64,000 bases of DNA from Ramlibacter alkalitolerans (GCF_016722765.1 NZ_JAEQND010000001.1:62001-126000); one strand, 5' to 3'; shown: positions 55,077-64,000, counted from the stretch's first letter. Notes: generated by a model from the sequence alone, not told the origin. Translations and numbers: made by a program.

Positions 55077-55718
55077 GTGAAGCAGCCGCTCGCCCTCCTG
55101 TGCCTCACCCTCGCCGCGGGTGCCGCTTCGGCCCAGGCCGTGGCCCTGCAAGGCATGCTGGGCAACAAGGCCCTGCTGATCGTCGATGGCGGGGCGCCGA
55201 AGAGCGTCGCCCCCGGTGAAGCCCACAAGGGCGTGAAGGTGCTGTCCACGCTGGGCGACCAGGCGGTGGTGGAGATCAACGGCCAGCGCCACACGCTGCG
55301 CGTGGGCGATGCGCCCGCCAGCGTCGGCGGCGGGGCGGCCCCGGCGCGCGCCAGCAGGATCGTGCTGAGCGCCGGCTCCGGCGGCCATTTCGTCGCACCC
55401 GGCGCCATCAACGGGCGCGCCGTGCAGTTCCTGGTGGATACCGGCGCCACCAGCGTCGCGATGGGGGTGCAGGAGGCCGAACGCCTGGGCATCGACTACC
55501 GCAAGGGCCAGCTCACCCGCGGCAACACGGCCAACGGCACGGTCACGGCCTACCTGGTGAGGCTGAATTCGGTGCGGGTCGGGGAGGTCGAAGTGTTCGA
55601 CGTCGAGGCCGCGGTGCTGCCGGTGAGCGGCGGCCCCATCCTCCTTGGCAACAGCTTCCTCTCGCGCTTCCAGATGACCCGCTTGAACGACCAGCTCGTG
55701 CTCGAGCGCAGGTACTGA
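55077..55718 (+). CDS. Retropepsin-like aspartic protease, exported
   Basis: A 213-residue protein starting at GTG 55077 with a signal peptide (LALLCLTLAAGAASAQA). The C-terminal half is a TIGR02281/clan AA aspartic protease domain with the single active-site motif FLVDTGATSVAMG and PILLGNSFLSRFQM. One DTG per chain implies a dimer. Between the YajQ-family and MFS genes; all three are on the same strand with tiny gaps. Confidence 0.88.
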   Translation: MKQPLALLCLTLAAGAASAQAVALQGMLGNKALLIVDGGAPKSVAPGEAHKGVKVLSTLGDQAVVEINGQRHTLRVGDAPASVGGGAAPARASRIVLSAGSGGHFVAPGAINGRAVQFLVDTGATSVAMGVQEAERLGIDYRKGQLTRGNTANGTVTAYLVRLNSVRVGEVEVFDVEAAVLPVSGGPILLGNSFLSRFQMTRLNDQLVLERRY

Positions 55719-55722
55719 GCCC

Positions 55723-57333
55723 TTGGCCGATTCCACCTTCTCCGGCACGACCACCCGGTCGCGCCCGCCCGAGAGTGCACTGGGCCCGCTGAAAGCGCCG
55801 GTGTTCCGGATGCTCTGGTTCACCTGGCTGGCAGCCAACACCACGATGTGGATGAACGACGTCGCCTCGGCGTGGCTCATGACGTCGATCGGGCCTTCGC
55901 CGCTGTGGGTGGCGCTGGTGCAGAGCGCAGCCACCCTGCCCGTCTTCCTGCTCGGGCTGCCGAGCGGCGCGCTGGCCGACACGCTGGACCGGCGCCGCTA
56001 CTTCATGGCCACGCAGTTCTGGGTCGCGGCCATCGCGACGCTCCTGTGCGCGGTGATCCTGCTGGACAAGCTCACCGCGCCGCTGCTGCTGGCGCTGACC
56101 TTCGCCAACGGCATCGGGCTGGCGATGCGCTGGCCGGTGTTCGCCGCCATCGTGCCGGAGATCGTGCCCCGGCCGCAACTGGCGCAGGCGCTGGCCCTCA
56201 ACGGCGTGGCGATGAACGCCTCGCGCATCATCGGCCCGCTGATCGCCGGCGCGCTGCTGGCGAGCGTCGGCGGGGCCTACGTGTTCGTGCTGAATGCGGT
56301 GCTGTCGATCGTGGCGGGGCTGACCATCATGCGCTGGCGGCGCGTGCACCAGGAAAGCCCGCACGGGCGCGAACCCCTGGGCAGCGCGATGCGCGTGGGC
56401 ATGCAGTTCGTCTGGCACTCCAGCCGCATGCGCGCGGTGATGCTGCGCATCGCGCTGTTCTTCCTGCATTCGACGGCCCTGATGGCGCTGCTGCCGCTGG
56501 TGGCGCGCGGCCTGCCCGGCGGCCGCGCCGGCACCTTCACGGTGCTGCTGGCCTCCATGGGCGTCGGCGCCATCACCTCGGCGCTGCTGATGCCGCAGAT
56601 CCGCCGCTGGCTGCCGCTGCAGCGGCGCGTGCTGGTCGGCACCTCGGTCCAGGCGCTGGCGGGGGTCGCCGTGGGCTTCGCTCCGAACATCTACCTCGCG
56701 GTCCCGGCCATGGTGCTGGCCGGCGCCGCCTGGATCACGGTCGCCAACTCGCTCACCGTCGCGGCGCAGATGTCGCTGCCGGACTGGGTGCGCGCGCGCG
56801 GCATGTCGGTCTACCAGATGGCGCTGATGGGGTCGACCGCCATCGGTGCCGCGCTGTGGGGCCAGGTGGCGACCATGAGCTCGATCGGCATCGCGCTCGC
56901 CGTGGCCTGCGTGACCAGCATCGCCACGATGTTCGCGGCGCAGCGCCTGAAGATCGACCGCGGCACCGAGGAGGAACTCACGCCCTCGCGCGTGCTGCGG
57001 GTGCCCGAGATGCAGGCGCCGCCGCGCCCGGGGCGCGTGGTGGTGCGGGTGGAGTACCGCATCGACCCGGCGCGCGCCGACGAATTCCTGGCCCTGATGC
57101 AGGAAAGCCGGCGCAGCCGCCTGCGCCAGGGCGCGCTGGAGTGGCAGCTGCTGCACGACCTGTACGAGCCGGGGCGCTACGTGGAGCAGATCACCGACGC
57201 CTCCTGGACGGAGCACCTGCGCCGCTTCGACCGCATCAGCGCCGCGGACGTGGCGCTGCGGGATCGCCGCCTGGCGTTCCAGGTCGGCGAGGAACCGCCG
57301 CGCGTGACGCGCTACGTGATCGCGCAGGAGTAG
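55723..57333 (+). CDS. MFS exporter with C-terminal antibiotic-monooxygenase-like domain
   Basis: A 536-residue protein starting at TTG 55723. Residues ~25-415 form 10-12 membrane helices of the MFS_3 (EntS-like) family (ALADTLDRRRYF; AFSMG-type loops replaced by GLAMRWPVFAAIVPEIV). The last ~110 residues are soluble (VEYRIDPARADEFLALMQES; WQLLHDLYEPGRYVEQI) and look like a dimeric alpha/beta barrel (ABM/DUF3291-like). This fusion recurs in proteobacteria; substrate unknown. Confidence 0.87.
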   Translation: MADSTFSGTTTRSRPPESALGPLKAPVFRMLWFTWLAANTTMWMNDVASAWLMTSIGPSPLWVALVQSAATLPVFLLGLPSGALADTLDRRRYFMATQFWVAAIATLLCAVILLDKLTAPLLLALTFANGIGLAMRWPVFAAIVPEIVPRPQLAQALALNGVAMNASRIIGPLIAGALLASVGGAYVFVLNAVLSIVAGLTIMRWRRVHQESPHGREPLGSAMRVGMQFVWHSSRMRAVMLRIALFFLHSTALMALLPLVARGLPGGRAGTFTVLLASMGVGAITSALLMPQIRRWLPLQRRVLVGTSVQALAGVAVGFAPNIYLAVPAMVLAGAAWITVANSLTVAAQMSLPDWVRARGMSVYQMALMGSTAIGAALWGQVATMSSIGIALAVACVTSIATMFAAQRLKIDRGTEEELTPSRVLRVPEMQAPPRPGRVVVRVEYRIDPARADEFLALMQESRRSRLRQGALEWQLLHDLYEPGRYVEQITDASWTEHLRRFDRISAADVALRDRRLAFQVGEEPPRVTRYVIAQE

Positions 57334-57341
57334 CCAGCGCC

Positions 57342-58025
57342 TCAGTGGCGATGGTGATGGTGATGCGGCCGCGGGTGGTGCGCGGCCGGCGGCGGCTCGT
57401 CCTTCTTCGCCCCCAGGCGCGACTCCTTGCCTTGCAGCAGCCGCTGGATGTTGGCGCGGTGCCGCCACGCCAGCAGCAGCGCCATCACGAACAGCGCCAT
57501 CGCCACCGGCCCTTCGGCGTACCAGGCGCCGCCGGACACGAGCAGGTAGAAGGTCGGAGCGAAGATCGCCGCGACCAGCGAGGCCAGCGAGGAATAGCGG
57601 AAGAAGAAGGCGATGATGATCCAGGTGAGGCCCGTCGCCACGCCCAGCAGCCAGTGGACGCCGAACACCACGCCGAGGAAGGTGGCCACGCCCTTGCCGC
57701 CCTGGAAGCGGAAGAACACCGGATAGAGGTGGCCCAGGAAGGCGGCCAGGCCCACCATCGCCATGGTGGTCTCGCCCATCCCGTAGTCGCGCCCGTACAG
57801 CTTGACCAGCAGCACGGGCACGAAACCCTTGAGCGCGTCGAACAGCAGCGTGACGATCGCCGCAGCCTTGCTGCCGGAACGCAGCACGTTGGTGGCGCCC
57901 GGGTTCTTGCTGCCGAAGGTGCGCGGGTCCGACAGCCCCATCGCCCGGCTCACCAGCACCGCGAAGGCGAGCGAGCCGAGCAGGTAGGCCGCGATGACCG
58001 CGGCCAGGGGATAGATCGCTTGCAC
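57342..58025 (-). CDS. plsY: Glycerol-3-phosphate acyltransferase PlsY
   Basis: A 227-residue membrane acyltransferase using acyl-phosphate in phospholipid synthesis. Conserved motifs: GSKNPGATNVLRSGSK, GHLYPVFFRFQGGKGVAT and a third loop after LLVSGG. It starts at GTG 58025 with GGAG upstream. The cytoplasmic tail is unusually His-rich (HHPRPHHHHHRH), suggesting possible metal binding or simple low complexity. Confidence 0.95.
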   Translation of the reverse strand: MQAIYPLAAVIAAYLLGSLAFAVLVSRAMGLSDPRTFGSKNPGATNVLRSGSKAAAIVTLLFDALKGFVPVLLVKLYGRDYGMGETTMAMVGLAAFLGHLYPVFFRFQGGKGVATFLGVVFGVHWLLGVATGLTWIIIAFFFRYSSLASLVAAIFAPTFYLLVSGGAWYAEGPVAMALFVMALLLAWRHRANIQRLLQGKESRLGAKKDEPPPAAHHPRPHHHHHRH

Positions 58026-58081
58026 TTGCCGCTCCTGCGTAGCTCGAGAGGAGCCGTATTCTGCCAGCGCGAACCAGGCTC

Positions 58082-59740
58082 CTACTTGATCACCATGTGG
58101 GTGAAGGGCGGCACGTAGGCCTGCAGCGTCACCAGGATGCCGACCAGCGCCGCCAGCGCCAGCGAGTGGAAGAACACGTAGCGCAGGATCTCGCCCTCCT
58201 TGTTCAACCAGCCGGTGGCGGTGGAGGCCACCACGATGGACTGCGCATCGATCATCTTGCCCATGACGCCGCCGGAGCTGTTGGCCGCGCCCATCAGGTT
58301 GGCGGGCAGCCCGAGCTGCTCCGCGGCCACCTTCTGCATGCCGCCGAACAGCACGTTCGAGGCCGTGTCCGAGCCGGTCAGCGCCACGCCCAGCCAACCC
58401 ATGAGCGTGCCGAAGAAGGGATACAGCGGCCCGGTGGCGGCGAACGCCAGGCCCAGCGTCGTGTCGAGGCCGGAGTAGCGCGTGACGGTGCCCAGCGCCA
58501 GCATCAGGGCGATCGTGATCAGCGAGTAGCGCACCTTCCAGATCGTCGCGCCGTACTGCCGCACCAGTTCCACCGGGTTGTAGCGCGCCAGCAGGCCGCC
58601 CACGATGGCCGCGAACAGGATGCCGGTGCCGGTGGCCGACAGCAGGGTGAACGCGTACACCGCGCCTTCGGGCGTGTTCTTCGGCACCACCGGCGGCACC
58701 CGGATGACCTGGTTGTGCAGGCCGCCGATGGGGAAGTTGGGCGCGAACACCGCGTTCAGGGCCGCCTTGACCTGCGGCAGGCCCCAGATGAACACGAACA
58801 CGGCCAGCAGCACCCACGGCATCCAGGCGCGCAGCACGACGCCGCGCGGGTGCACCGTGCGCTCGTGCGGGGTGCCGGCCGCGCCGGCGTTGTTCTCGTG
58901 ACCGCGCGGGACGACCGAAGTCCAGATCTCGCGCGGCTTCCACACGCGCAGGAAGGCGACCAGGCACACCATGGAAACGGCGGCCGCGACCACGTCCACC
59001 AGTTCGGGGCCGAAGTGGTTGGACACCAGGTACTGCGGGATCGCGAAGGACACGCCGGTGACCAGGATCGCCGGCCAGATCTGCAGCATGCCGCGCCGGC
59101 CGGCGAAGGCCCAGATCAGCCAGAAGGGAACCAGCAGCGAGAAGAAGGGCAGCTGGCGGCCGACCATCGCGGAAACCGCGTTGACGTCGTAGCCGTGGAC
59201 CTTGGCCAGGGTGATGATCGGCGTGCCGAGGGCGCCGTAGGCCACCGGCGCCGTGTTCGCGATCAGCGACAGGCCCGAAGCGGCCAGCGGCGAGAAGCCC
59301 AGCCCGATCAGCATGGCGGCCGTCACCGCCACCGGCGTGCCGAAGCCGGCTGCGCCCTCGAAGAAGGCCCCGAAGGAAAAGGCGATCAGCAGCAGTTGCA
59401 GCCGGCGGTCTTCGGTGACGCCGGCGATCGTGTCCTGCAGGACGCTGAACGATCCGTTCTGCTCCGTCAGGCGGTGCAGGAAGATGATGTTCAGCACGAT
59501 CCACCCGATCGGCAGCATGCCGGTGAGCGCCCCCAGCCAGGCGGCCTTGCCGGCCATCTCCACCGGCATGCCGAAGGCGACGATCGCGATCGCGATGGCG
59601 GCCACCAGGCCGGCCAGCGCCGCGAAGTGCGCCTTCATGTGCAGGAAGCCGAGGCCGACCAGCATCACCACGACGGGGATGGCCGCCAGCAGCGTGGACA
59701 GCACCATGCTGCCCGTCGGGTTGTAGACCTGTTGCCACAT
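58082..59740 (-). CDS. lctP: L-lactate permease
   Basis: A 552-residue secondary transporter of the LctP family, about 14 membrane helices. Typical start MWQQVYNPTGS; motifs FGAFFEGAAGFGTPVAVTAA, GTPIITLAKVHG and LTGSDTASNVLFGGMQ. It lies 56 bases upstream (in transcription) of plsY but probably forms its own unit. Confidence 0.95.
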   Translation of the reverse strand: MWQQVYNPTGSMVLSTLLAAIPVVVMLVGLGFLHMKAHFAALAGLVAAIAIAIVAFGMPVEMAGKAAWLGALTGMLPIGWIVLNIIFLHRLTEQNGSFSVLQDTIAGVTEDRRLQLLLIAFSFGAFFEGAAGFGTPVAVTAAMLIGLGFSPLAASGLSLIANTAPVAYGALGTPIITLAKVHGYDVNAVSAMVGRQLPFFSLLVPFWLIWAFAGRRGMLQIWPAILVTGVSFAIPQYLVSNHFGPELVDVVAAAVSMVCLVAFLRVWKPREIWTSVVPRGHENNAGAAGTPHERTVHPRGVVLRAWMPWVLLAVFVFIWGLPQVKAALNAVFAPNFPIGGLHNQVIRVPPVVPKNTPEGAVYAFTLLSATGTGILFAAIVGGLLARYNPVELVRQYGATIWKVRYSLITIALMLALGTVTRYSGLDTTLGLAFAATGPLYPFFGTLMGWLGVALTGSDTASNVLFGGMQKVAAEQLGLPANLMGAANSSGGVMGKMIDAQSIVVASTATGWLNKEGEILRYVFFHSLALAALVGILVTLQAYVPPFTHMVIK

Positions 59741-59820
59741 GCTGTGTCTCCTTTGTTGTGATGCGTTGTGAGGAGCGCACTATGTAGCACAGGCCGCCTG
59801 ACCGCGGGCTGCCGCCGAAC

Positions 59821-60315
59821 CTAGATTTCGTCGAGCGCGCAGTTCACCGGCCTGGCGTCGAGCAGCTCGAGCACCACCTGCGGATCGATGCCCACCAGGT
59901 AGCCGCGCCGCCCGCCGTTGAGCACGATGCGCGGCAGCGCGAGGATGCTCTCCTCGACGTACACGGGCATCTGCTTGCGCGTGCCGAAGGGCGAGGTGCC
60001 GCCCACCAGGTAGCCGCTGTGCCGGTTGGCCACTTCGGGCTTGCAGGGCTCGACCGACTTGGCGCCGATCTGCCGGGCCAGGTTCTTGGTGGAGACCTTG
60101 CGGTTGCCGTGCATCAGCACCACCAGCGGCCGCGCCTTCTCGTCTTCCATGATCAGCGTCTTCACGACCATGAAAGGATCGAAGCCGAGCACCTCGGCGC
60201 TGTGCTGGGCGCCGCCGTGCTCGAGGTACTCGTAGGGATGCTCGGTGAACGCGACGCCCTTGGCCTTGAGCAAGGCGGTCGCGGGCGTCTCGCTGACGTG
60301 GTCCTTGCGTGCCAT
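59821..60315 (-). CDS. ybaK: YbaK/EbsC-type aminoacyl-tRNA deacylase
   Basis: A 164-residue YbaK-domain protein hydrolysing mischarged tRNA (Cys-tRNA-Pro type). Motifs: MVVKTLIMEDEKARPLVVL, active-site Lys in HGNRKVSTKNLA, and GYLVGGTSPFGTRKQMPVY. Starts 4 bases after the aldo/keto reductase stop, so probably co-transcribed. Confidence 0.94.
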   Translation of the reverse strand: MARKDHVSETPATALLKAKGVAFTEHPYEYLEHGGAQHSAEVLGFDPFMVVKTLIMEDEKARPLVVLMHGNRKVSTKNLARQIGAKSVEPCKPEVANRHSGYLVGGTSPFGTRKQMPVYVEESILALPRIVLNGGRRGYLVGIDPQVVLELLDARPVNCALDEI

Positions 60316-60318
60316 GGC

Positions 60319-61377
60319 CTACTGGGCCGGGTCGCGCAGCTGCCAGCGCACCTGGTCGATCTGCGCCAGCAGCTCCGGCGCGAGCGTCGTCCCCCAGGCA
60401 TCGACGTTTTCATCGAGCTGCGCCAGCGAGGTCACGCCGATGATCGTGCTGGCCACCCGCCAGTTCGTGTAGCACCAGGCCAGCGCCATGCGCGTCGGGG
60501 TGAGGCCATGCTCGCGCGCCAGGGCGTTGTAGCGGCGCGCCGCCGCCAGCGCTTCGGGGCGGCCCCAGCGCTGCGTGCGCATGCGCTCGAACTTCGCCAG
60601 CCGCCCCGGCGGCGCGTCGCTGGGCGCGGTGCCGCGCTCGTCGTACTTGCCGGTGAGCGCGCCGAAGGCCAGCGGCGAATACGCCAGCAGCGAAACGCCC
60701 AGCCGGTGCAGGGTCTCGTCGAGGCCGTTGTCGACGGCGCGGCTGGTGAGCGCGTACGGGTTCTGGACGCTGGCCACGCGCGGCAGCTCGTACTGCTCGG
60801 CGACGCGCACGAACTCGTGCACGCCGTAGGGCGACTCGTTGGACAGGCCGACGTAGCGGACCTTGCCTTCGCGCACCAGCTTGTTCAAGGCCTCGAGCTG
60901 GTCGTAGATCGGCGTCCTGCTGGTCTCGCGCCGCGGGTCGTAGTAGATCTCGCCGAAGGCCGGGACGTGGCGCTCGGGCCAGTGGATCTGGTACAGATCG
61001 ATCACGTCGGTGCGCAGGCGCCGCAGCGAGGCCTCGCACGAAGCGGCGATGGCCGCCGGCGTGAGCCCCGCCTCCTCGCGCACCCACGGCATGCCGCGCG
61101 AGGGGCCCGCCACCTTGGTGGCCAGCACGATGCGCTGGCGCAGGCCGGGGCGGGCCGCCAGCCAGTTGCCGATGTACGTCTCGGTCCGGCTGTAGGTCTC
61201 GGCGCGCGGCGGCACCGGGTACATCTCCGCCGTGTCGAGGAAGTTGATGCCGCGTTCCACGGCGCGGTCGAGGATGGCGCGGGTGTCGTCTTCGGCGACC
61301 TGCTCGCCGAAGGTCATGGTGCCGAGGCAGATCGGGGTGACCTGCAGGTCGCTCTGTCCGAGCTGGAGGGTTTGCAT
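60319..61377 (-). CDS. Tas-like aldo/keto reductase
   Basis: A 352-residue NADPH-dependent oxidoreductase with a TIM barrel. Motifs: LGTMTFGEQV, FLDTAEMYPVPP (catalytic Asp and Tyr), LATKVAG (Lys), YQIHWPERHVP (His) and the cofactor region IIGVTSLAQLDENV. Close to E. coli Tas. Substrate unknown. Divergent from the DNA glycosylase gene. Confidence 0.93.
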   Translation of the reverse strand: MQTLQLGQSDLQVTPICLGTMTFGEQVAEDDTRAILDRAVERGINFLDTAEMYPVPPRAETYSRTETYIGNWLAARPGLRQRIVLATKVAGPSRGMPWVREEAGLTPAAIAASCEASLRRLRTDVIDLYQIHWPERHVPAFGEIYYDPRRETSRTPIYDQLEALNKLVREGKVRYVGLSNESPYGVHEFVRVAEQYELPRVASVQNPYALTSRAVDNGLDETLHRLGVSLLAYSPLAFGALTGKYDERGTAPSDAPPGRLAKFERMRTQRWGRPEALAAARRYNALAREHGLTPTRMALAWCYTNWRVASTIIGVTSLAQLDENVDAWGTTLAPELLAQIDQVRWQLRDPAQ

Positions 61378-61427
61378 CGCGTTACATCGTTGTCGTGAAG
61401 CCGATCCCGTCGAGCATAGTACGAAGC

Positions 61428-62165
61428 ATGCCCGAAGGCCCTTCGATCGTGATCCTCAAGGAGCAGGTGACACCCTTCATCGGCCGCACCATCCGCCGCG
61501 TGACCGGCAACACCACGATCGAGAAGGAGCGGCTGCTCGAGCAGCGCATCGAGTCCTTCCGCAGCTGGGGCAAGCACTTCCTGATCGAGCTGCCGGACTT
61601 CGCCCTGCGCGTGCATTTCATGCTGTTCGGCAGCTACCGCATCAACGAGGACAAGAGCTGGGCGGTGCCGCGCCTGTCGCTCGGCTTCGACGAAGGCCAG
61701 GAGATCAACTTCTACGCCTGCTCGGTGCGCTTCATCGAGGAGCCGCTGGACCTGGCGTACGACTGGTGGGCCGACGTGATGTCGGCACACTGGGACCCGA
61801 AGCTGGCGCTCAAGCGCCTGCGCGCCCAGCCCGCCACGCTCGTGTGCGACGCCCTGCTCGACCAGGACCTCTTCGCCGGCGTCGGCAACATCATCAAGAA
61901 CGAGGTGCTGTTCCGCATCCGCGTGCATCCGCTGTCCACCGTCGGCGCGCTGCCGGCGAAGAAGCTGCGCGAACTGGTGGAGGAGGCGCGCCGCTACAGC
62001 TTCGAGTTCTACGAGTGGAAGAAGCAGTTCGTGCTGAAGAAGCACTGGCTGGTCCACACGAAGCGGACCTGCCCGCGCTGCCAGATCCCGCTGCAGAAGG
62101 CCCACCTGGGCAAGACCCACAGGCGCAGCTTCTTCTGCGAGAACTGCCAGCTGCTGTACGCGTGA
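61428..62165 (+). CDS. Fpg/Nei-family DNA glycosylase
   Basis: A 245-residue base-excision enzyme. The N-terminus MPEGPSIVILKEQ supplies the catalytic Pro2 and Glu3. Helix-two-turn-helix region LLDQDLFAGVGNIIKNEVLF; C-terminal zinc finger CPRCQIP...FFCENCQ. More similar to Nei (endonuclease VIII) than MutM by its PEGPS start. Start ATG 61428 is fixed by the catalytic Pro. Confidence 0.93.
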   Translation: MPEGPSIVILKEQVTPFIGRTIRRVTGNTTIEKERLLEQRIESFRSWGKHFLIELPDFALRVHFMLFGSYRINEDKSWAVPRLSLGFDEGQEINFYACSVRFIEEPLDLAYDWWADVMSAHWDPKLALKRLRAQPATLVCDALLDQDLFAGVGNIIKNEVLFRIRVHPLSTVGALPAKKLRELVEEARRYSFEFYEWKKQFVLKKHWLVHTKRTCPRCQIPLQKAHLGKTHRRSFFCENCQLLYA

Positions 62166-62219
62166 GCCGCCTGGTCTTCTCCCTCTTCCTCCGGGAGAGG
62201 GCTGGGGTGAGGGCCGGTC

Positions 62220-63836
62220 CTAAGGCGCCACGCGCTCTCCCACCGCCACCATTCCCTTGCCATCCTCGAACCGCACCAGGTAGCCGCTCTTGGAGGCGAA
62301 GCGCTGGCCGATGCCCAGGGCCAGCCGCGGATACAGGCCGGTGGCCGTCGTGCGCTCCAGGTTGGTCTCCACGCGTTCGATGAAGTAGTCCCGCCCGAGA
62401 TGGTCCTCGGCTTCGAGCATCGCGGTGCGCAGCGCCTTGCAGGCCACCCAGGCGTCGCCCTGCACGCGCTCGTCGGCCAGCGCAAGCCCGCGCTCCTCCA
62501 GCCACTGGCGCATGGCCGCCGTGCGGCGCCCGCGCTGCTGCGGCAACTCGAACGGGTAGGCCATCAGGGTGCGCGCCTTCCACGCAGGCGGCAGCGGCAG
62601 CTCGTCACGCTCGGCCAGCGTGGCCGACACGAACACCTGTGCGGCGGCCGGCGCCACGGAAGGCAGGCGCTCCAGGTCCTCCGGCCGCAGCCAAAGCACC
62701 AGCGTGTCCTGCGCCTGCGCCTGCGACAGCAGCTCCGGCGTGAGCGCGGCGGACGGCGCGATGCGCAAGTCGCTGCTCGCGACGCCCTGCTCCGCCAGCG
62801 ATTGGCGCAAGGCCGCGGCCGCCGCTTCGGCCGACGCGTCCTGCGCCCGCAGGACCTGGATCACGCGGGCCGCGGCCCGGGGTTGCCGCGCGACGTGGCG
62901 GGCGACCAGGCCGGCTTCCAGCACCGCGCCTTGGCCCAGGTAGAGGGGATAGAAGCCGGCCGGCGCGTCCGGCGCGGCTTCCAGATGCGGGAACAGGCAG
63001 GGCACGCCCGCCGCCTCGCAGAAGCCGTGCACGGGCGACCACTGCGCGCCGCCCACGCCGCCGACCAGCGCGAACACCGGCTGCTCGCTCGCGCGCCGCG
63101 CCAGTTGCGCGCCCCAGTTCTCCTGCGGGCCCTCCAGCTTCCAGACGTGCAGCTGCCACTTGCGGCCTTCGCGCTGCTGCATGCCCGGCGCCAGCTTGTG
63201 GCGGCCCTGTTCCGCCTTCGGGCCGGCGTTGTGCTCGTCGAAGCAGGCCTGCAGCACGCCCAGCATCGCCTCGCTGCGCTCGGGCGCCACCCCGGGAGCG
63301 ACGACGGTGGCGAAGTGCACCGGGTCGCCCTCGGCCACCGGCTTTTGCGGCAGCGTGCGCAGGTAGGCCTGCAGTGCGCGCACCTCCTGGTCGCGCAGGC
63401 GATAGCGGGGCATCAGGAAGTCCAGGGGCCGGCCCGAAGCGTCGACCCCGTCGCGCAGCGCGTGCGCCAGGCTCGCCTCTCCATACGCGGGGCGGCCGTC
63501 GCCGATCGCGGAGGCGCCGCGGCCGACCGGCATGGCGGTGAACAGCGCGTCGGCCGTGATCGGCGGAATGTAGCTGCGGCCCTCCGCGCCGCCCATGCCG
63601 CTGCGCCGATGGCAGTTCACGCAGGCGGCGCCGGCACCCGCGACTTCGAGGCCGCCCGCCCGCGTGGCGACCAGCGGGCTGCCGTCGGCGCGCTGGCCCT
63701 GCAGGTACAGGGCGCGGCCCTGCGCCAGCAGGTCGGCCGGCGCCTTGCCGGCACCGGCCGCCGCCGCCGGCGCGCCCCAGGCGCCCGCCAGGGACAGCAT
63801 CAGCGCAAGCGAGGCTGCGCGCAAGCTCCTTCGCAT
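62220..63836 (-). CDS. Cytochrome c fused to a periplasmic binding-protein-like domain
   Basis: A 538-residue exported protein with a signal peptide (LALMLSLAGAWGAPAAAA). The first ~150 residues form a cytochrome c domain (haem motif CVNCHRR, later Met in DFLMPRYRL). The rest resembles a Leu/Ile/Val-type ABC substrate-binding protein (VFALVGGVGGAQWSPV; ARVIQVLRAQDASAE; DTLVLWLRPEDL). It begins 10 bases after the stop of the SCO-like gene. The fusion suggests a redox-linked periplasmic sensor or binding protein; ligand unknown. Confidence 0.86.
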   Translation of the reverse strand: MRRSLRAASLALMLSLAGAWGAPAAAAGAGKAPADLLAQGRALYLQGQRADGSPLVATRAGGLEVAGAGAACVNCHRRSGMGGAEGRSYIPPITADALFTAMPVGRGASAIGDGRPAYGEASLAHALRDGVDASGRPLDFLMPRYRLRDQEVRALQAYLRTLPQKPVAEGDPVHFATVVAPGVAPERSEAMLGVLQACFDEHNAGPKAEQGRHKLAPGMQQREGRKWQLHVWKLEGPQENWGAQLARRASEQPVFALVGGVGGAQWSPVHGFCEAAGVPCLFPHLEAAPDAPAGFYPLYLGQGAVLEAGLVARHVARQPRAAARVIQVLRAQDASAEAAAAALRQSLAEQGVASSDLRIAPSAALTPELLSQAQAQDTLVLWLRPEDLERLPSVAPAAAQVFVSATLAERDELPLPPAWKARTLMAYPFELPQQRGRRTAAMRQWLEERGLALADERVQGDAWVACKALRTAMLEAEDHLGRDYFIERVETNLERTTATGLYPRLALGIGQRFASKSGYLVRFEDGKGMVAVGERVAP

Positions 63837-63846
63837 GGGTCGCTCC

Positions 63847-64000
63847 TCAGTGCGCGTGGACCAGCCGCCGGTACTCGGCGAGCAGTTCGTCGGGCGAGGT
63901 GAAGCCGTCCAGCCGCACCCAGGGCTGGCCGGGCGCCGCGCGCAGGAAGGTCACCGGCCGATGGTGCATCTTGTCGCCGAAGTAGCTCTGGAACGCCTTC
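63847..64000 (-). CDS. SCO-family protein, C-terminal fragment
   Basis: Only the last 50 residues are in the window (AFQSYFGDKMHHRPVTFLR; SPDELLAEYRRLVHAH), ending at 63847. The pattern of a His-containing loop followed by a short C-terminal helix matches SCO1/SenC-like thioredoxin-fold proteins. The CxxxC site lies outside. It precedes the cytochrome c-binding-protein fusion gene. Identification is tentative. Confidence 0.55.
   Translation of the reverse strand, partial: KAFQSYFGDKMHHRPVTFLRAAPGQPWVRLDGFTSPDELLAEYRRLVHAH

Overview
The window is high-GC, densely coded DNA from a betaproteobacterium, most likely order Burkholderiales and probably family Comamonadaceae (Ramlibacter/Variovorax type). 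This rests on codon use, on the housekeeping block gltX-metZ-purF-cvpA-SPOR protein-folC, on the DUF3443/DUF2844 pair, and on general gene content. No genus can be fixed from sequence alone.

1-11.5 kb: a peptide-export locus. A minus-strand operon runs histidine kinase, LuxR-type regulator, HlyD-like adaptor, an ABC exporter with an intact C39 peptidase triad, and a second ABC exporter cut by the window edge. Facing it on the plus strand are an unrecognised 638-residue protein, three near-identical 33-34 residue peptide genes, a NodT-type outer-membrane lipoprotein and a single-domain receiver. The peptides carry an Ala-Gly site that could be cut by the C39 domain. Together this reads as a self-contained, two-component-controlled type I secretion system for a small-peptide family.

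11.5-37.2 kb: a copper-oxidase and secretion island. A large multicopper oxidase is followed by a SCO-cytochrome c fusion and an atypical type II secretion operon: ATPase, PilM/N/O/P-like inner-membrane proteins, a TPR-secretin-cohesin protein and three pseudopilins. Then come two large paralogous Ig-repeat secreted proteins, a second SCO protein, a lytic transglycosylase, gspG and gspF. The island ends with a two-component pair whose regulator is a sigma-54 activator (GAFTDA motif). Five -24/-12-like promoters sit in front of its transcription units, and GGGG-N6-CCCC-type dyads lie upstream of three of them. I infer one sigma-54 regulon exporting extracellular copper oxidase and surface proteins.

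37.2-47 kb: a DUF3443/DUF2844 pair, a tandemly duplicated tRNA-Ala/Glu/Asp cluster, and gltX, metZ, purF, cvpA, a SPOR protein and folC. 46.8-64 kb: mostly chromosomal genes (ArsC-like reductase, glycine-zipper protein, ppnP, argG, murB, yajQ-type protein, aspartic protease, MFS exporter, plsY, lactate permease, YbaK, aldo/keto reductase, Fpg/Nei glycosylase). This part also holds a CHAT protease protein with a second, TIR-like C-terminal region. A cytochrome c-binding-protein fusion followed by a partial SCO-like gene closes the window.
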